Source: M3007 sp964646615
Lineage (GTDB): Bacteria > Bacteroidota > Bacteroidia > Chitinophagales > Saprospiraceae
Reading direction: 5' to 3'
Length of the DNA stretch: 64,000 nt
Assembly: GCA_964646615.1 (NCBI GenBank)
Contig: CAZYEV010000019.1
Coordinates: 1 to 64,000, forward strand
Positions 40,769-50,134 of the stretch are shown in pieces. The number at the start of each line of letters is the position of its first letter. Within the stretch, counting starts at the first letter, position 1. The position numbers and the translations under genes were made by a program. Under the pieces are notes generated by a model. The model saw only the letters and a list, made by a program, of their open reading frames with translations, had not been told where the DNA came from and searched no databases.

Positions 40769-41455
40769 TCAGTCGGGCTGACGCGAGTGGATGGCCATCA
40801 GAAACTCGCGCTTCGTCTCCTCGTTCAGGAATTTGCCCGAATACTCGGCCGTTACAGTGCTGGCTCCGTGGTGCTCCACCCCGCGCGCTTGCACGCACAT
40901 ATGGCGAGCATCAATGTACACGGCTACATCTTCGGTGTGCAGCATGCGGCGCAACTCCTCGGCAATTTGCACCGTCAGGCGTTCCTGCACCTGAGGGCGA
41001 CGGGCGTAATAGTCCACAATGCGGTTGAGCTTCGATAGTCCAATGACCCGGCCATTCGGGATGTAAGCTACGTGTGCTACGCCAAAAATGGGCTGAAAAT
41101 GGTGCTCGCACGTGCTCTGTACCGGAATATTGCGCTCAATGAGCATGCGCCGGTAGCGGTATTTATTCTCAAAGGTGGTAATCTTGGGCTTGTTCTTGGG
41201 GTTGAGGCCGCGGAAAATTTCCTGCACGTACATTTTGGCCACCCGACGCGGTGTGCCGCGCAGGCTGTCGTCGGTCAGGTCGAGGCCCAGGATTTGCATG
41301 ATTTCGGAAAAATGCGCTGAAATGCGCTCCATTTTTTCCTCGTCGTTCAGCTCAAAAGCCCCGGCGCGCATGGGCGTTTCGGAAGCATCGGAAAGGTGCA
41401 GGTCGCCTAAATCGTCAAAGGCGGCGGCAGAGTAATCAGGCACAAAGTCAGACAT
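40769..41455 (-). CDS. folE: GTP cyclohydrolase I
   Basis: Converts GTP to 7,8-dihydroneopterin triphosphate, the first step of folate (and queuosine/pterin) synthesis. Protein of 228 residues. The zinc Cys and His are in STCEHHFQPIFGVAHVAYIPN, the second zinc Cys is in HMCVQARGVEHHGAST, and VIGLSKLNRIVDYYARRPQVQE is the family signature. The N-terminal about 35 residues are variable. Stand-alone gene in a convergent pair with tsaC (11 bases between stops). No queC/D/E genes nearby, so folate use is most likely. Confidence 0.97.
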   Translation of the reverse strand: MSDFVPDYSAAAFDDLGDLHLSDASETPMRAGAFELNDEEKMERISAHFSEIMQILGLDLTDDSLRGTPRRVAKMYVQEIFRGLNPKNKPKITTFENKYRYRRMLIERNIPVQSTCEHHFQPIFGVAHVAYIPNGRVIGLSKLNRIVDYYARRPQVQERLTVQIAEELRRMLHTEDVAVYIDARHMCVQARGVEHHGASTVTAEYSGKFLNEETKREFLMAIHSRQPD

Positions 41456-41564
41456 GAGCCAGGGGTGTTGCTAAGGTGAACAGATGCCTTAGAAACGCCC
41501 GCTACTTTTTTTTGTTCAGGCTTTTAGCGGCCTTTGTTCGTTAAAGGTTCAACGACGTCGGTGC

Positions 41565-42341
41565 TCAAGGCCAATTTTGGATGGCCTGGCCGCTTTGCTC
41601 GAAAAACTTCAGGCGCATTTGCTCGCCGTCGAATTCGGCGTAGGAGCAGGCGTATAGCCATTCGCCGAGATTGATGTAGCGGCTGCGCCCGTTTTTAAGC
41701 CGCCAATCAATGGGCAAATGCCGGTGCCCAAATACGAAGAAGTCCGGCTCGATGCCCTGGTCTATTTTTCGGTGCGCGTATTGCACCAACCACTCGCGCT
41801 CTTCGCCCAGCCAGTAGCGCTCTTCAGGAGGCATTGCCTGCCGGCTTCGCTCGGAGGAATACGCAGCCAGCCGCGTGCCCACATCGGGGTGTAGCCAGCG
41901 AAAGAGCCATTGACTCGCGGGGTGGTGAAACACCTTTTTCAGCATTTTATAGCCGCGGTCGTTGGGCCCCAGCCCGTCGCCGTGCGCGATGAAAAAGCGC
42001 TTGCCTTCGAGGGTGATTTGCAAGGGCTGCCGATACACCGGTATGCCCAATTCTTGCTCGAAATAGCCGAACATCCACAGGTCGTGGTTGCCGATAAAGG
42101 CGTAAATGGGCAGACCGCCGTCGCGCAATTCGGCTAATTTGCCCAAAAAACGCGAAAAGCCTTTCGGAACAACCGTACGGTATTCAAACCAGAACTCAAA
42201 CAAGTCGCCCACCAGATAAATGGCCCGGGCCTCAGGCGCTACCGCATCCAACCAGCGCACCACCTGGCGCTCGCGCTCGCGGGCGGGCAAATGCCCATCA
42301 ATACCGAGGTGAAAATCCGAAGCGAAGAATACCTTTTGCAC
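41565..42341 (-). CDS. lpxH: UDP-2,3-diacylglucosamine diphosphatase (LpxH type)
   Basis: Metallophosphoesterase of 258 residues for lipid A synthesis, cleaving UDP-2,3-diacylglucosamine to lipid X and UMP. All metal motifs are visible: SDFHLG, VGDLFEFWFEY, IGNHDLW, AHGDGLGPNDRGYK, and GHRHLPIDW. FEFWFE and the GDG region match LpxH proteins of Bacteroidota. GTG start at 42341, with a -7 box 22 bases upstream, avoids an unsupported N-terminal extension. The paralogue at 27267-28127 may have a related role. Confidence 0.9.
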   Translation of the reverse strand: MQKVFFASDFHLGIDGHLPARERERQVVRWLDAVAPEARAIYLVGDLFEFWFEYRTVVPKGFSRFLGKLAELRDGGLPIYAFIGNHDLWMFGYFEQELGIPVYRQPLQITLEGKRFFIAHGDGLGPNDRGYKMLKKVFHHPASQWLFRWLHPDVGTRLAAYSSERSRQAMPPEERYWLGEEREWLVQYAHRKIDQGIEPDFFVFGHRHLPIDWRLKNGRSRYINLGEWLYACSYAEFDGEQMRLKFFEQSGQAIQNWP

Positions 42342-42362
42342 GCAGGAAAGGCTTTTGTCGGG

Positions 42363-42370
42363 CAAAGATA
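42363..42370 (-). promoter_or_regulatory. -7 box TATCTTTG for lpxH
   Basis: Exact TAnnTTTG on the minus strand, 21 bases upstream of the GTG start, which supports that start. Confidence 0.5.
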
Positions 42371-42492
42371 GCTGCCCCCACCGCCATGCTTCGGCGGAGG
42401 CCCTTGTAAAGACACCGGCTGGCGCAACGAAAGCCCTCATACCTTCAGAGGCCGGATGAAAAAAACACGAACCCGATGCGCGCCCTGTGGGT

Positions 42493-42500
42493 TATTTTTG
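42493..42500 (+). promoter_or_regulatory. -7 box TATTTTTG for the GWxTD gene
   Basis: Exact TAnnTTTG match 17 bases upstream of the ATG at 42518. Confidence 0.5.
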
Positions 42501-42517
42501 TTCAAAATTCGACCGTC

Positions 42518-43981
42518 ATGAAAAATAACCGCCTTTTCTATACCCTTATCGGGCTGCTTCTGGGCCTCAAAAGCAGCATGGCCTTAGATGCCGGCGTTGC
42601 TTACGTCGTATATGCCACCCCCGATCGCCCTTATCTGGAGGTCAACATCGAAATAGCCGCAGGCTCTATCACCTTCAAAACGGTGGACAGCCTCCACCTG
42701 CAAGCCGCCGTGGAGGTGCTCATCTTAGTACGTTCGGGCGAGGCAGTGGCTAACTACGAAAAGTACCTGCTCAATAGCCCGCTCGTAACGGTGCCGCGCG
42801 ACCTGTTGGACGTCAAGCGCATGTTCGTAGCGCCCGGAGAGTACACCCTCGAGGTCGCACTGCAAGATGCGCACGACCCTCAAAACAGGTTAACCCTGAC
42901 GCATCCGCTGCTCGTGGAGCCTATCCGCGAGACTTACCTGACTGCACCGCTGCTGCTGCGCAGCTACCGACGCGACAGCACCGACAATCCCTTTGTCAGG
43001 CACGGCATCTTTCTGGAGCCGCTGCCGTTCGCCTTTTACGAACAGCGCGCCACACGCCTGGCATTTTTTGCCGAAGTCTATCACGGAGAGCGGCTGGGGC
43101 CAAACGGCTACGCCGTGCGCTATTACATCGAACAGGATATGGGCGACGGCAACACAACGCTGGTCGCCAGCGGCGCTCAACGCAAAAAGCCCTCGCGCCT
43201 CGATGCCGTGCTCGCCGCCATTGACATCAGCCAGCTCAAAAGCGGAAACTATACCCTCACGGTAGAGCTGCGCACCGAACACAACCAACTCGTCGCGCAG
43301 CAAAAAGTGCCGTTCCGGCGCAGCAACCCCCTGCTGGACATTGACCTGAGCAAGGCCGAAATCAGCGAAGAGGAGCTCAACAACTACTTCGTCGCCGATC
43401 TCAGCGAAGAAAACCTCCGCTACAGCCTGCGCGCCATTTCGGCGCTCACCTGGGCCGACGACGCCGAAGCCCTCAAAAACCTGCTCGCCGGCAACGACCT
43501 TTACGCCATGCGCCTATACCTGCTGCGCCACTTTGCCCAGAAAAATCCCAACAACCCCGAAGCAGCCTACTTGGAATACATGCGCCTGGCCGGCGCCGTG
43601 GACCAGCGGTTCCACAGCGGCTTCCGATACGGCTTCGAAACCGACCGCGGACGCACCTTCCTGCGCTTCGGCCGCCCCGACGACCTCATCCGCGTGGACG
43701 ACGACCCGGCCGCTCCACCCTACGAAATCTGGGTCTATTTCAACTTCCCCAAAACCCACCAGCGCAACGTCAAATTCCTCTTTTACAACCCCTCCCTCGC
43801 AGGCGAAGACTTCATCCTGCTGCACTCCAACGCTCGCGGCGAAATCAACAACCCGCGCTGGGAGGTCGTGCTCTACAGCCGAAACGCCATCAACCAGATA
43901 GAAGGCTCCAACTACCACGACGCCACCCACATGCAGCGCAATTTCAACCGCAACGCCCGGCGTTTCTTCGAGGACTTCTGA
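42518..43981 (+). CDS. GWxTD domain protein
   Basis: Exported protein of 487 residues. A signal peptide (about 1-22) precedes beta-rich segments (about 23-285). The C-terminal GWxTD domain (about 330-470) has YGFETDRGRTFLRFGRPDDL, in which the family Trp is replaced by Phe near residue 373. PYEIWVYFNF and RNVKFLFYNP follow. The family is found in Bacteroidota/Chlorobi and its function is unestablished; it is probably periplasmic or outer-membrane associated. It has its own -7 box and is followed 122 bases later by a T9SS-secreted protease. Confidence 0.88.
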   Translation: MKNNRLFYTLIGLLLGLKSSMALDAGVAYVVYATPDRPYLEVNIEIAAGSITFKTVDSLHLQAAVEVLILVRSGEAVANYEKYLLNSPLVTVPRDLLDVKRMFVAPGEYTLEVALQDAHDPQNRLTLTHPLLVEPIRETYLTAPLLLRSYRRDSTDNPFVRHGIFLEPLPFAFYEQRATRLAFFAEVYHGERLGPNGYAVRYYIEQDMGDGNTTLVASGAQRKKPSRLDAVLAAIDISQLKSGNYTLTVELRTEHNQLVAQQKVPFRRSNPLLDIDLSKAEISEEELNNYFVADLSEENLRYSLRAISALTWADDAEALKNLLAGNDLYAMRLYLLRHFAQKNPNNPEAAYLEYMRLAGAVDQRFHSGFRYGFETDRGRTFLRFGRPDDLIRVDDDPAAPPYEIWVYFNFPKTHQRNVKFLFYNPSLAGEDFILLHSNARGEINNPRWEVVLYSRNAINQIEGSNYHDATHMQRNFNRNARRFFEDF

Positions 43982-44103
43982 ACTGACCTTACACAAGGCT
44001 GTCGCTGAGGAAAACGCGAAAAAAAGAAAATACCGAAGCCTGCAGAGAAGGCTCGAGCCAAAAAGAGCACCTCAACCGTGCGTAGCATCCGTAAATACAT
44101 GAT

Positions 44104-47100
44104 ATGAAATACATAGCCGCCTTGTTGCCGGCCCTGCTCATGGCCGCCTTATTGCCCGCCCAATCGGCGGGTCAACCGCGCTTGCGAACGCTTTCTAACA
44201 CCGCTTCGGAAGTGGTGTTGCAATGGCAAATGCCTGATTTTCAGTTGAAAAAGGTCGGCACGCCTCAAGGGGAGGCTGTTGTGCCGCATTTTGCAGGCGG
44301 CACGCCGCTGTTGCGCAAGGGTATGCCCGATGTGCCCAAATACGCAGCCGCCGTGCGCATTTCGTCCACGGGCGAATGGGCGGTTGCTGCCGTAGAGGGC
44401 GAATACGAAGATCTCTTCGATATAGTGGTGGCGCCCTCCAAAGGCAATTTGCTGCGCACGGAGCGCCCCTCCGCAGTGCCGTTTGAATACGGAAGTGCCT
44501 ATGCGGAAGATGCCTTCTTTCCGGGCCTTCTGGCCGAATTGCAGCAGCCTTTTGTCCTGCGCGACGCGCGCGGCCAGGCCGTCTGGCTATATCCGGTGCA
44601 GTACCACCCGATGCGCCGGATATTGCGCGTCTATCGCACCTTGACCGTTCGGCTGAGGCGCCTCGATGCGCCGGGCGCCAACGAGCTGGCTGCTCCCTCA
44701 GCTGCTTTGAGCACGCCCAGCCCGGCCTTTGCGCAGATCCAGAACCGCCTGTTGGTCAACGGCTCGGCTGCTGGGGTGGCTGATCGCAGCGGTTCGGAGA
44801 TGCCGGAAAAAATGCTGCTCATCACCCCGGCAGCTTTCCTGCTCGAAGTGGAGCCTTTGCTGACCTGGAAGCGCCAGCGCGGCTTGGAGGTGGACGTTGT
44901 TACCACCGACGAACTCGGCTCGCACAAGGCAGACGCCATCTACGCCTTCGTCCGGCGGTACTATCAAGAGCAAGGCATCACCTACCTGTTGCTCGTGGGC
45001 GACGATGCCGCCCTTGAACCGCTCACCCGGCCCTTCGACGGCAAGCCCTATGCCTGCGACAACGGCTTCGGATACCTCAGCGGCGACGACCACCTGCCTG
45101 AAGTAATCGTCGGACGCCTGCACGCCGCCACCCCCGAACAGGCCCGCCTTATGGTGCGGCGTATCCTCGAATATGAGAAAACACCCCTGCTCGACCCGCA
45201 AAACGATTGGATGTCGGCCGGCATGGCCGCTGCTTCCGACGAGGGCCTCGGCTACGGCGACGACGGCCAGGCCGACTGGCAACACTGCAACGAATGGAAA
45301 GCCAACCACTTAGCCGACGGCTATACGTGGTATTGGGAATTCTACGACGGCTCCTACGGGGCCCAATCGCCCACGCCCGGCCATCCGACGGCTGATAAAG
45401 ACGGCAGCCCACTGCCCAATGACCTGGCGCAGGCCATCCGCCAGCGCGGCGTGTCGCTGTTCAACTACACCGGCCACGGCTGGGAGCAGGGCCTGGCTAC
45501 GGGCAACTTCAACACCAACACCGTGCGCTCGCTCAACAACCCGAGCCGATACCCGATCCTCATCGCTGTGGGTTGCAGCCCGGGCGACTTCACCGGCAAC
45601 CTCGAATGTCTGGGCGAAGTGTGGCAACGCACCGGCAACTACGCCACCGGCCAGCCCTGGGGCGGTATCGCCGGCTTCTTCTCCAGTGTCTTGCAAAGCT
45701 GGGCCCCGCCCATGGAAGCCCAGGACGCTATGAACCAGTACTTAGTGGACGCCGACGGCATCGCCCTGCACCCCACCGTGGGCGCTATGGCCGTCGCCGG
45801 TTATGCCTCCATGATAGCCGCCTATGGCTCAGCAGGCGAGGAAATGGCCGACTTCTGGAACCCCTTCGCCGACCCAACCACCGTGCCGCGCACGCGCTTT
45901 CCGACAAACCTGCTTGCCCAAAGCCCTGACACGCTGGACTTCGGCACTACCGCCCTGAGCATCACCTGCCCGGTAACAGGGGCGCTGGCCGCCCTTTACG
46001 GCCAGGGCCAGTTGCTGGCAGTAGCGCGTGTGGCCAATGGCGAGGCCAACCTGACGTTCGACCCACTGACCCTCACGGGGCCACTGACGCTGACCCTGAC
46101 GCAGTTCAACCATTTGCCTTTTCAAAAAAATATCCACATCCGCCCACCTGCAGGTGCCTTCGTGGCGGCTACCTCCCTGACGCTTACCGATGCTGTGGCC
46201 GGCGGAAATGCCAACGGACGCATAGAATACGGTGAGTCTGGCGCTTTGCGCGCCGTCCTGCGCAATGTCGGTGCCCTGCCCTCGGCAGCATTAGTGGCGC
46301 AGGTCAGCACGCCCAGCCCTTACCTGCAATGGACCAGCACGGAGGCCAATGTGCCCGCGCTGGTTGGTGGAGACTCTGTCGTTCTGGTGTTTCCGTTCAA
46401 GGTAAGCCCGGATGTTCCACACGGCAGCAGGGCTGACATCAGGCTGACCCTGAGTGGTGCCGGACAGCCCGAGAGCAGCCGCTACACGCACGCCCTGCTG
46501 CATGCCCCGAAGCTGGAACTCACCGGCTGGAACATGTCGGCCGCCGCAGGCTACCATGCACGCCGGCTGCTCGGTGGCGAAGTCGGACGCCTGTACGTAC
46601 ACCTGCGCAACCTCGGCGGTAGCCCTTCGCCCGCCGGAGTAGTGCGCTGGAACTCCGCCCATCCGCACCTGCAGGCATGGGTACCGGCAGCCATTCCTTC
46701 CATTCCGGAAGGTGGCGCTGGCACCGCCCTGCTGGACGTAGAGGCCGCAGCCGACGCGCCTCCATCCACGTGGGTGTTTCCGCAGATAGAAGTATCGGCG
46801 GGAGCATTCAGCGCTCTGGCGCCTGTCGGTCCGTTTGTGGTCAATCCCATTGTAGAGACCTTCGAGAGCGCTAATTTTCAGCGATTTGCGTGGTCGCGCT
46901 CGGGGCATCGGCTGTGGTTGGTCAGCACTCAGATGCCCTACGAAGGTAGCTACTGCATCCGGGCCGGCGGCCATGGTGCCCGGCAGCAGTCCATCCTGAA
47001 CCTGCCGCTCACGGTCAGCGCCGACGGGTGGGTGAGCTTCGCCTACCGCCTCACCTCGGCCCAGCCCGACGACTCACTGCACTTCGCCATTGACGGCGTG

Positions 47101-47538
47101 CGGCAGTGGAGCGCCAACGGCAATCAGGAAACCTGGCAAGAGGTGTTGTTACCCATCTCTGCCGGTGCACATACGCTGACCTGGACCTTCCGCAAAGGCG
47201 ACAACGGACAAAGCGGCCATGCCGTCTTTCTCGACGACATCATCTTGCCCGCTTTTGACGGCGCCGTCTCTGCTCCTGAATTGGCCAATCCCGCTGCAAG
47301 GGTGCTCCGGCTCTGGCCCAATCCGGCCTCCGACGTGCTGTGGATAGAAGCCCCACAAGTACCCGAAGGACGCCTCGAAGTGGTGGATGCCCTGGGCCGA
47401 CGGATGCTGGAACAGCCCTGGCCGGCGCTCGGCGAACGTTTGCAGTCGCTTTCCGTGGGTCGCCTTGAGCCGGGCGTTTATATCGTTCGGATACGCACCT
47501 CCGCAGGAGATTGGTCCGCCCGCTTCTTCAAAGATTGA
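44104..47538 (+). CDS. C25 (gingipain-type) cysteine protease with T9SS sorting domain
   Basis: Secreted protease of 1144 residues. A signal peptide and prodomain occupy about the first 230 residues. The C25 catalytic domain (about 235-560) has His458 in FNYTGHGWEQG and Cys491 in AVGCSPGDF, the catalytic dyad. Ig-like beta-sandwich modules follow, including a MAM-like concanavalin segment (YCIRAGGHGARQQSILNL). The last about 75 residues form a type A T9SS CTD (LRLWPNPASDVLWIEA ... LEPGVYIVRIRTSAG). It probably degrades proteins outside the cell. PorU, the T9SS sortase, is a related C25 protein, but the domain order and lack of porV nearby favour cargo. Confidence 0.9.
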   Translation: MKYIAALLPALLMAALLPAQSAGQPRLRTLSNTASEVVLQWQMPDFQLKKVGTPQGEAVVPHFAGGTPLLRKGMPDVPKYAAAVRISSTGEWAVAAVEGEYEDLFDIVVAPSKGNLLRTERPSAVPFEYGSAYAEDAFFPGLLAELQQPFVLRDARGQAVWLYPVQYHPMRRILRVYRTLTVRLRRLDAPGANELAAPSAALSTPSPAFAQIQNRLLVNGSAAGVADRSGSEMPEKMLLITPAAFLLEVEPLLTWKRQRGLEVDVVTTDELGSHKADAIYAFVRRYYQEQGITYLLLVGDDAALEPLTRPFDGKPYACDNGFGYLSGDDHLPEVIVGRLHAATPEQARLMVRRILEYEKTPLLDPQNDWMSAGMAAASDEGLGYGDDGQADWQHCNEWKANHLADGYTWYWEFYDGSYGAQSPTPGHPTADKDGSPLPNDLAQAIRQRGVSLFNYTGHGWEQGLATGNFNTNTVRSLNNPSRYPILIAVGCSPGDFTGNLECLGEVWQRTGNYATGQPWGGIAGFFSSVLQSWAPPMEAQDAMNQYLVDADGIALHPTVGAMAVAGYASMIAAYGSAGEEMADFWNPFADPTTVPRTRFPTNLLAQSPDTLDFGTTALSITCPVTGALAALYGQGQLLAVARVANGEANLTFDPLTLTGPLTLTLTQFNHLPFQKNIHIRPPAGAFVAATSLTLTDAVAGGNANGRIEYGESGALRAVLRNVGALPSAALVAQVSTPSPYLQWTSTEANVPALVGGDSVVLVFPFKVSPDVPHGSRADIRLTLSGAGQPESSRYTHALLHAPKLELTGWNMSAAAGYHARRLLGGEVGRLYVHLRNLGGSPSPAGVVRWNSAHPHLQAWVPAAIPSIPEGGAGTALLDVEAAADAPPSTWVFPQIEVSAGAFSALAPVGPFVVNPIVETFESANFQRFAWSRSGHRLWLVSTQMPYEGSYCIRAGGHGARQQSILNLPLTVSADGWVSFAYRLTSAQPDDSLHFAIDGVRQWSANGNQETWQEVLLPISAGAHTLTWTFRKGDNGQSGHAVFLDDIILPAFDGAVSAPELANPAARVLRLWPNPASDVLWIEAPQVPEGRLEVVDALGRRMLEQPWPALGERLQSLSVGRLEPGVYIVRIRTSAGDWSARFFKD

Positions 47539-47688
47539 CACCCAGCACAGGCGCGATTAGCAAAAGCCACAGGGCCGGGTGGGTAACCACAGGGTGTTTT
47601 TCTGATACACCTGCGAATGTTTCGTGCGTGGGAGAAACGGCTTTTGGCTATCGCTTTCTGCTTTTGTCTTCCTGCTCAGGTCATCTGG

Positions 47689-49125
47689 CTACTCTGCCTT
47701 GACCACTCGGCTAACCCGCTCCCAGCCGCCGGTTGTCTCCTGAGCGTGAAAGAAGTACACGCCGCGCGGCCATTGCTGTGCTGGAAGCATCAACTGCTCG
47801 CCGGCAGGTATGGCGCCCTCCGATACTAAGCGCCCGTGGGCATCCAACAGCCGATACCGAACCGCCGCCAGGGCGGTATTGCGCACGTAGAGCACTTCCG
47901 AAAAGGGATTAGGACCAATGCCTATTGCCTCCGCCCAATGTCCGCTCTCGAAAGCCCTTTCCACACTCATTTCATCCTCCGAAAGCCATTGCTGGCGGAA
48001 AAACTCCTCCACGCGGTTTATGTCAAAGCCAGAAGGAGCATGACACGGCTGATTGACTTGCTCGAGGCAATTGTGTGGAAAGAGGATACAGTTGTAAGGA
48101 AAAGGCTCGGGCGTGAAATCGTTGCGGAAAACATATCCGTACCCTTTTTGCTGGTTCCAGTTGCTGATGGCCCGGCTTCCACAGGCGATAGGCGTATTAT
48201 AGACAAAGCCGCATCCTGCACAATTCGCCACGCACCAGGAAGTACCATAGTGAATTCGATTACAGTCTATCGGCACCACGATATCGCACGCCCGATGGAA
48301 CTGGTAAATCACTGGCTTGTGCTTGCCTGGGGGAGTGCGCTGCAGAAGATCGTAGAGCATTCCACCGTAAAGATGAGCCACGCCGCGAATGGTGTAGGGC
48401 CTGCTCGGCCACTCAATATCGCCTTCGATACTGCCCAAATCAGGACGCGCAATGGTGTTGCTGGTAAATACTTCGCTCTGGTAATGCGGGCATCTGCCTA
48501 TAAAGGCACCTGTGGGGCTGGGTAAGGACGGCATCGGCCCGGCAAATGCTGGCTTCTCTTCGGCCACATCCAGAAACGCCACTCCGTTGACGATGAAGCC
48601 GCCGGCGCTTTCGCCAAAAAGAAAGACTTTCTCAGGGTCAATCTGGTAAACATCGGCGTGGTTTGCTAAAAAGCGAATGGCGCCTTTGACATCCTGCACT
48701 GCGCGGTACCAGGCGCGATACCACTCGGCAGTATCGGCTGCGTGCATACATGGATAGCCAGCAAGAAGGTTACAGTTAAAATCGCCGCTAAGGCTTACGT
48801 AGCCCAAACGGTAACTGACATTGGCCACCACGTAGCCCCGGCTAACGAAATAGTTTACCCAACCCTGCATCTCATTGCGGCTGCCGGCAACAAATCCTCC
48901 GCCATGTACCATAACCATCAAGGGATACCGATGCCGCCGCCCCACGGCAGGAATGTGCAGGTCCAGCGTCAGTGTTACTTCGCGGTTGTTGTAACTCGGA
49001 GCCTTGCCGTAGGTAATGTTTTCCAGCACAAAAGGGCCAAACAGCGGCTCAAAAGGCGATTGGGCGAATGCAGACCCACAACACAGGGCTGCCATCAAAA
49101 GCGAAGGGAATAGCATTTTTTTCAT
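47689..49125 (-). CDS. Secreted alpha/beta hydrolase (esterase) with T9SS sorting domain
   Basis: Protein of 478 residues. A signal peptide is followed by a carboxylesterase/BD-FAE-like fold: oxyanion HGGG at 74-77 and nucleophile Ser173 in GESAGGF. A Cys-rich segment (nine Cys between 280 and 361) includes HRACDIVVPIDC and CVANCAGC, and probably is a disulfide-stabilised insertion. The C-terminal type A T9SS domain is GIGPNPFSEVLYVRN ... WPRGVYFFHAQETTGGWER. It likely hydrolyses extracellular esters. Start at ATG 49125 (MKKMLFPSLL). Confidence 0.85.
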   Translation of the reverse strand: MKKMLFPSLLMAALCCGSAFAQSPFEPLFGPFVLENITYGKAPSYNNREVTLTLDLHIPAVGRRHRYPLMVMVHGGGFVAGSRNEMQGWVNYFVSRGYVVANVSYRLGYVSLSGDFNCNLLAGYPCMHAADTAEWYRAWYRAVQDVKGAIRFLANHADVYQIDPEKVFLFGESAGGFIVNGVAFLDVAEEKPAFAGPMPSLPSPTGAFIGRCPHYQSEVFTSNTIARPDLGSIEGDIEWPSRPYTIRGVAHLYGGMLYDLLQRTPPGKHKPVIYQFHRACDIVVPIDCNRIHYGTSWCVANCAGCGFVYNTPIACGSRAISNWNQQKGYGYVFRNDFTPEPFPYNCILFPHNCLEQVNQPCHAPSGFDINRVEEFFRQQWLSEDEMSVERAFESGHWAEAIGIGPNPFSEVLYVRNTALAAVRYRLLDAHGRLVSEGAIPAGEQLMLPAQQWPRGVYFFHAQETTGGWERVSRVVKAE

Positions 49126-49391
49126 AGGGAAAGCACGGTTTGGTGAAGAAAAAAAAGGTAACGTCAGCAGTAGCATACCGGGCATTCGGCGCCCCTTTGC
49201 CCGGAGGTTGGCTGGCGCGTTGCTGCAATAGTTCCTCTTTTCCCCTTCGCGTTACAGCCTGCCTTCCCGCCGCCGCCGCCCCACTGTAGCGGGTTGTGTG
49301 CTCGTCTGTAAAGAAAAGAGGCCACCAATGGTCCTTACTGGAGCGGCGCGGCTTTTTCGGGTAGTTTTTGCCCTGCTTTAGGCGGCGCTGG

Positions 49392-50081
49392 CTACTCGCC
49401 CAGCGACCAGTCTATGGGCGTCAGGCCTTGTTTTTCGAGGATCTCATTGGTGCGGCTGAAATGCCCGCATCCGATAAACCCGTCTCCAGCCAGCGGCGAG
49501 GGATGCGGCGCCGTCAGGACGTAGTGGCGCGTTTCGTCAATCAGGGCCTTTTTGCCTTTGGCAAAATTGCCCCACAGCAAAAAGACGATGCCTTCCTTCA
49601 GGTCGGAGATGCGGCGGATGACGGCGTCGGTAAAGGTTTGCCAGCCAATTTTCTGGTGGGAGGCGGGCTTGCCGGCCTCTACGGTGAGCATGGCGTTGAG
49701 CAGCAGTACACCCTGTCGGGCCCAGGGCGTCAGGTCGCCGTGCGTCGGCGCGGGTATGCCCAGGTCGCGTTCAATCTCCCGAAAAATGTTGACCAACGAG
49801 GGCGGCACGCGCACGCCGCGCGGCACTGAAAAGCACAGGCCCATAGCCTCACCGGGGTTGTGATAGGGGTCTTGGCCCAAAATCACCACCTTCACAGCAT
49901 CGAAAGGTGTGGTGTTGAAAGCGTTGAAAATCAGCGGCCCTGGTGGGTAAATGGTCTTGCCTGCCTTTTTTTCCTGCACCAGAAAGGCCTTAATGGCGGC
50001 AAAATAGGGCTGCTCAAATTCGTCGCTCAAGACACGCTTCCAGCTGTCTTCTATCTGAACGTTCTGGACTTTTTCCTGCAT
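49392..50081 (-). CDS. ung: Uracil-DNA glycosylase
   Basis: Removes uracil from DNA. It has 229 residues, and the catalytic Asp is in GQDPYHNPGEAMGLCFSVP. The uracil-binding motif LLWGNFAKGKK and the minor-groove His loop HPSPLA are also present. Family length. Start ATG 50081 (MQEKVQNVQIED), 19 bases after a -7 box in the gap behind uppP, so it can be transcribed independently. Confidence 0.97.
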   Translation of the reverse strand: MQEKVQNVQIEDSWKRVLSDEFEQPYFAAIKAFLVQEKKAGKTIYPPGPLIFNAFNTTPFDAVKVVILGQDPYHNPGEAMGLCFSVPRGVRVPPSLVNIFREIERDLGIPAPTHGDLTPWARQGVLLLNAMLTVEAGKPASHQKIGWQTFTDAVIRRISDLKEGIVFLLWGNFAKGKKALIDETRHYVLTAPHPSPLAGDGFIGCGHFSRTNEILEKQGLTPIDWSLGE

Positions 50082-50099
50082 AACCGACCTCTTTAGGAG

Positions 50100-50107
50100 C
50101 AAAGGTA
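50100..50107 (-). promoter_or_regulatory. -7 box TACCTTTG for ung
   Basis: Exact TAnnTTTG on the minus strand between the uppP stop and the ung ATG at 50081. Confidence 0.5.
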
Positions 50108-50134
50108 CGGCCCGCCGGCGGCCTTTGGGCGCCC

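Noticed and set aside
44104..47538. PorU sortase of the type IX secretion system
   Set aside because: The protein is C25 with a T9SS tail, but there is no porV neighbour and domain order looks like secreted cargo. Not excluded without a phylogeny.
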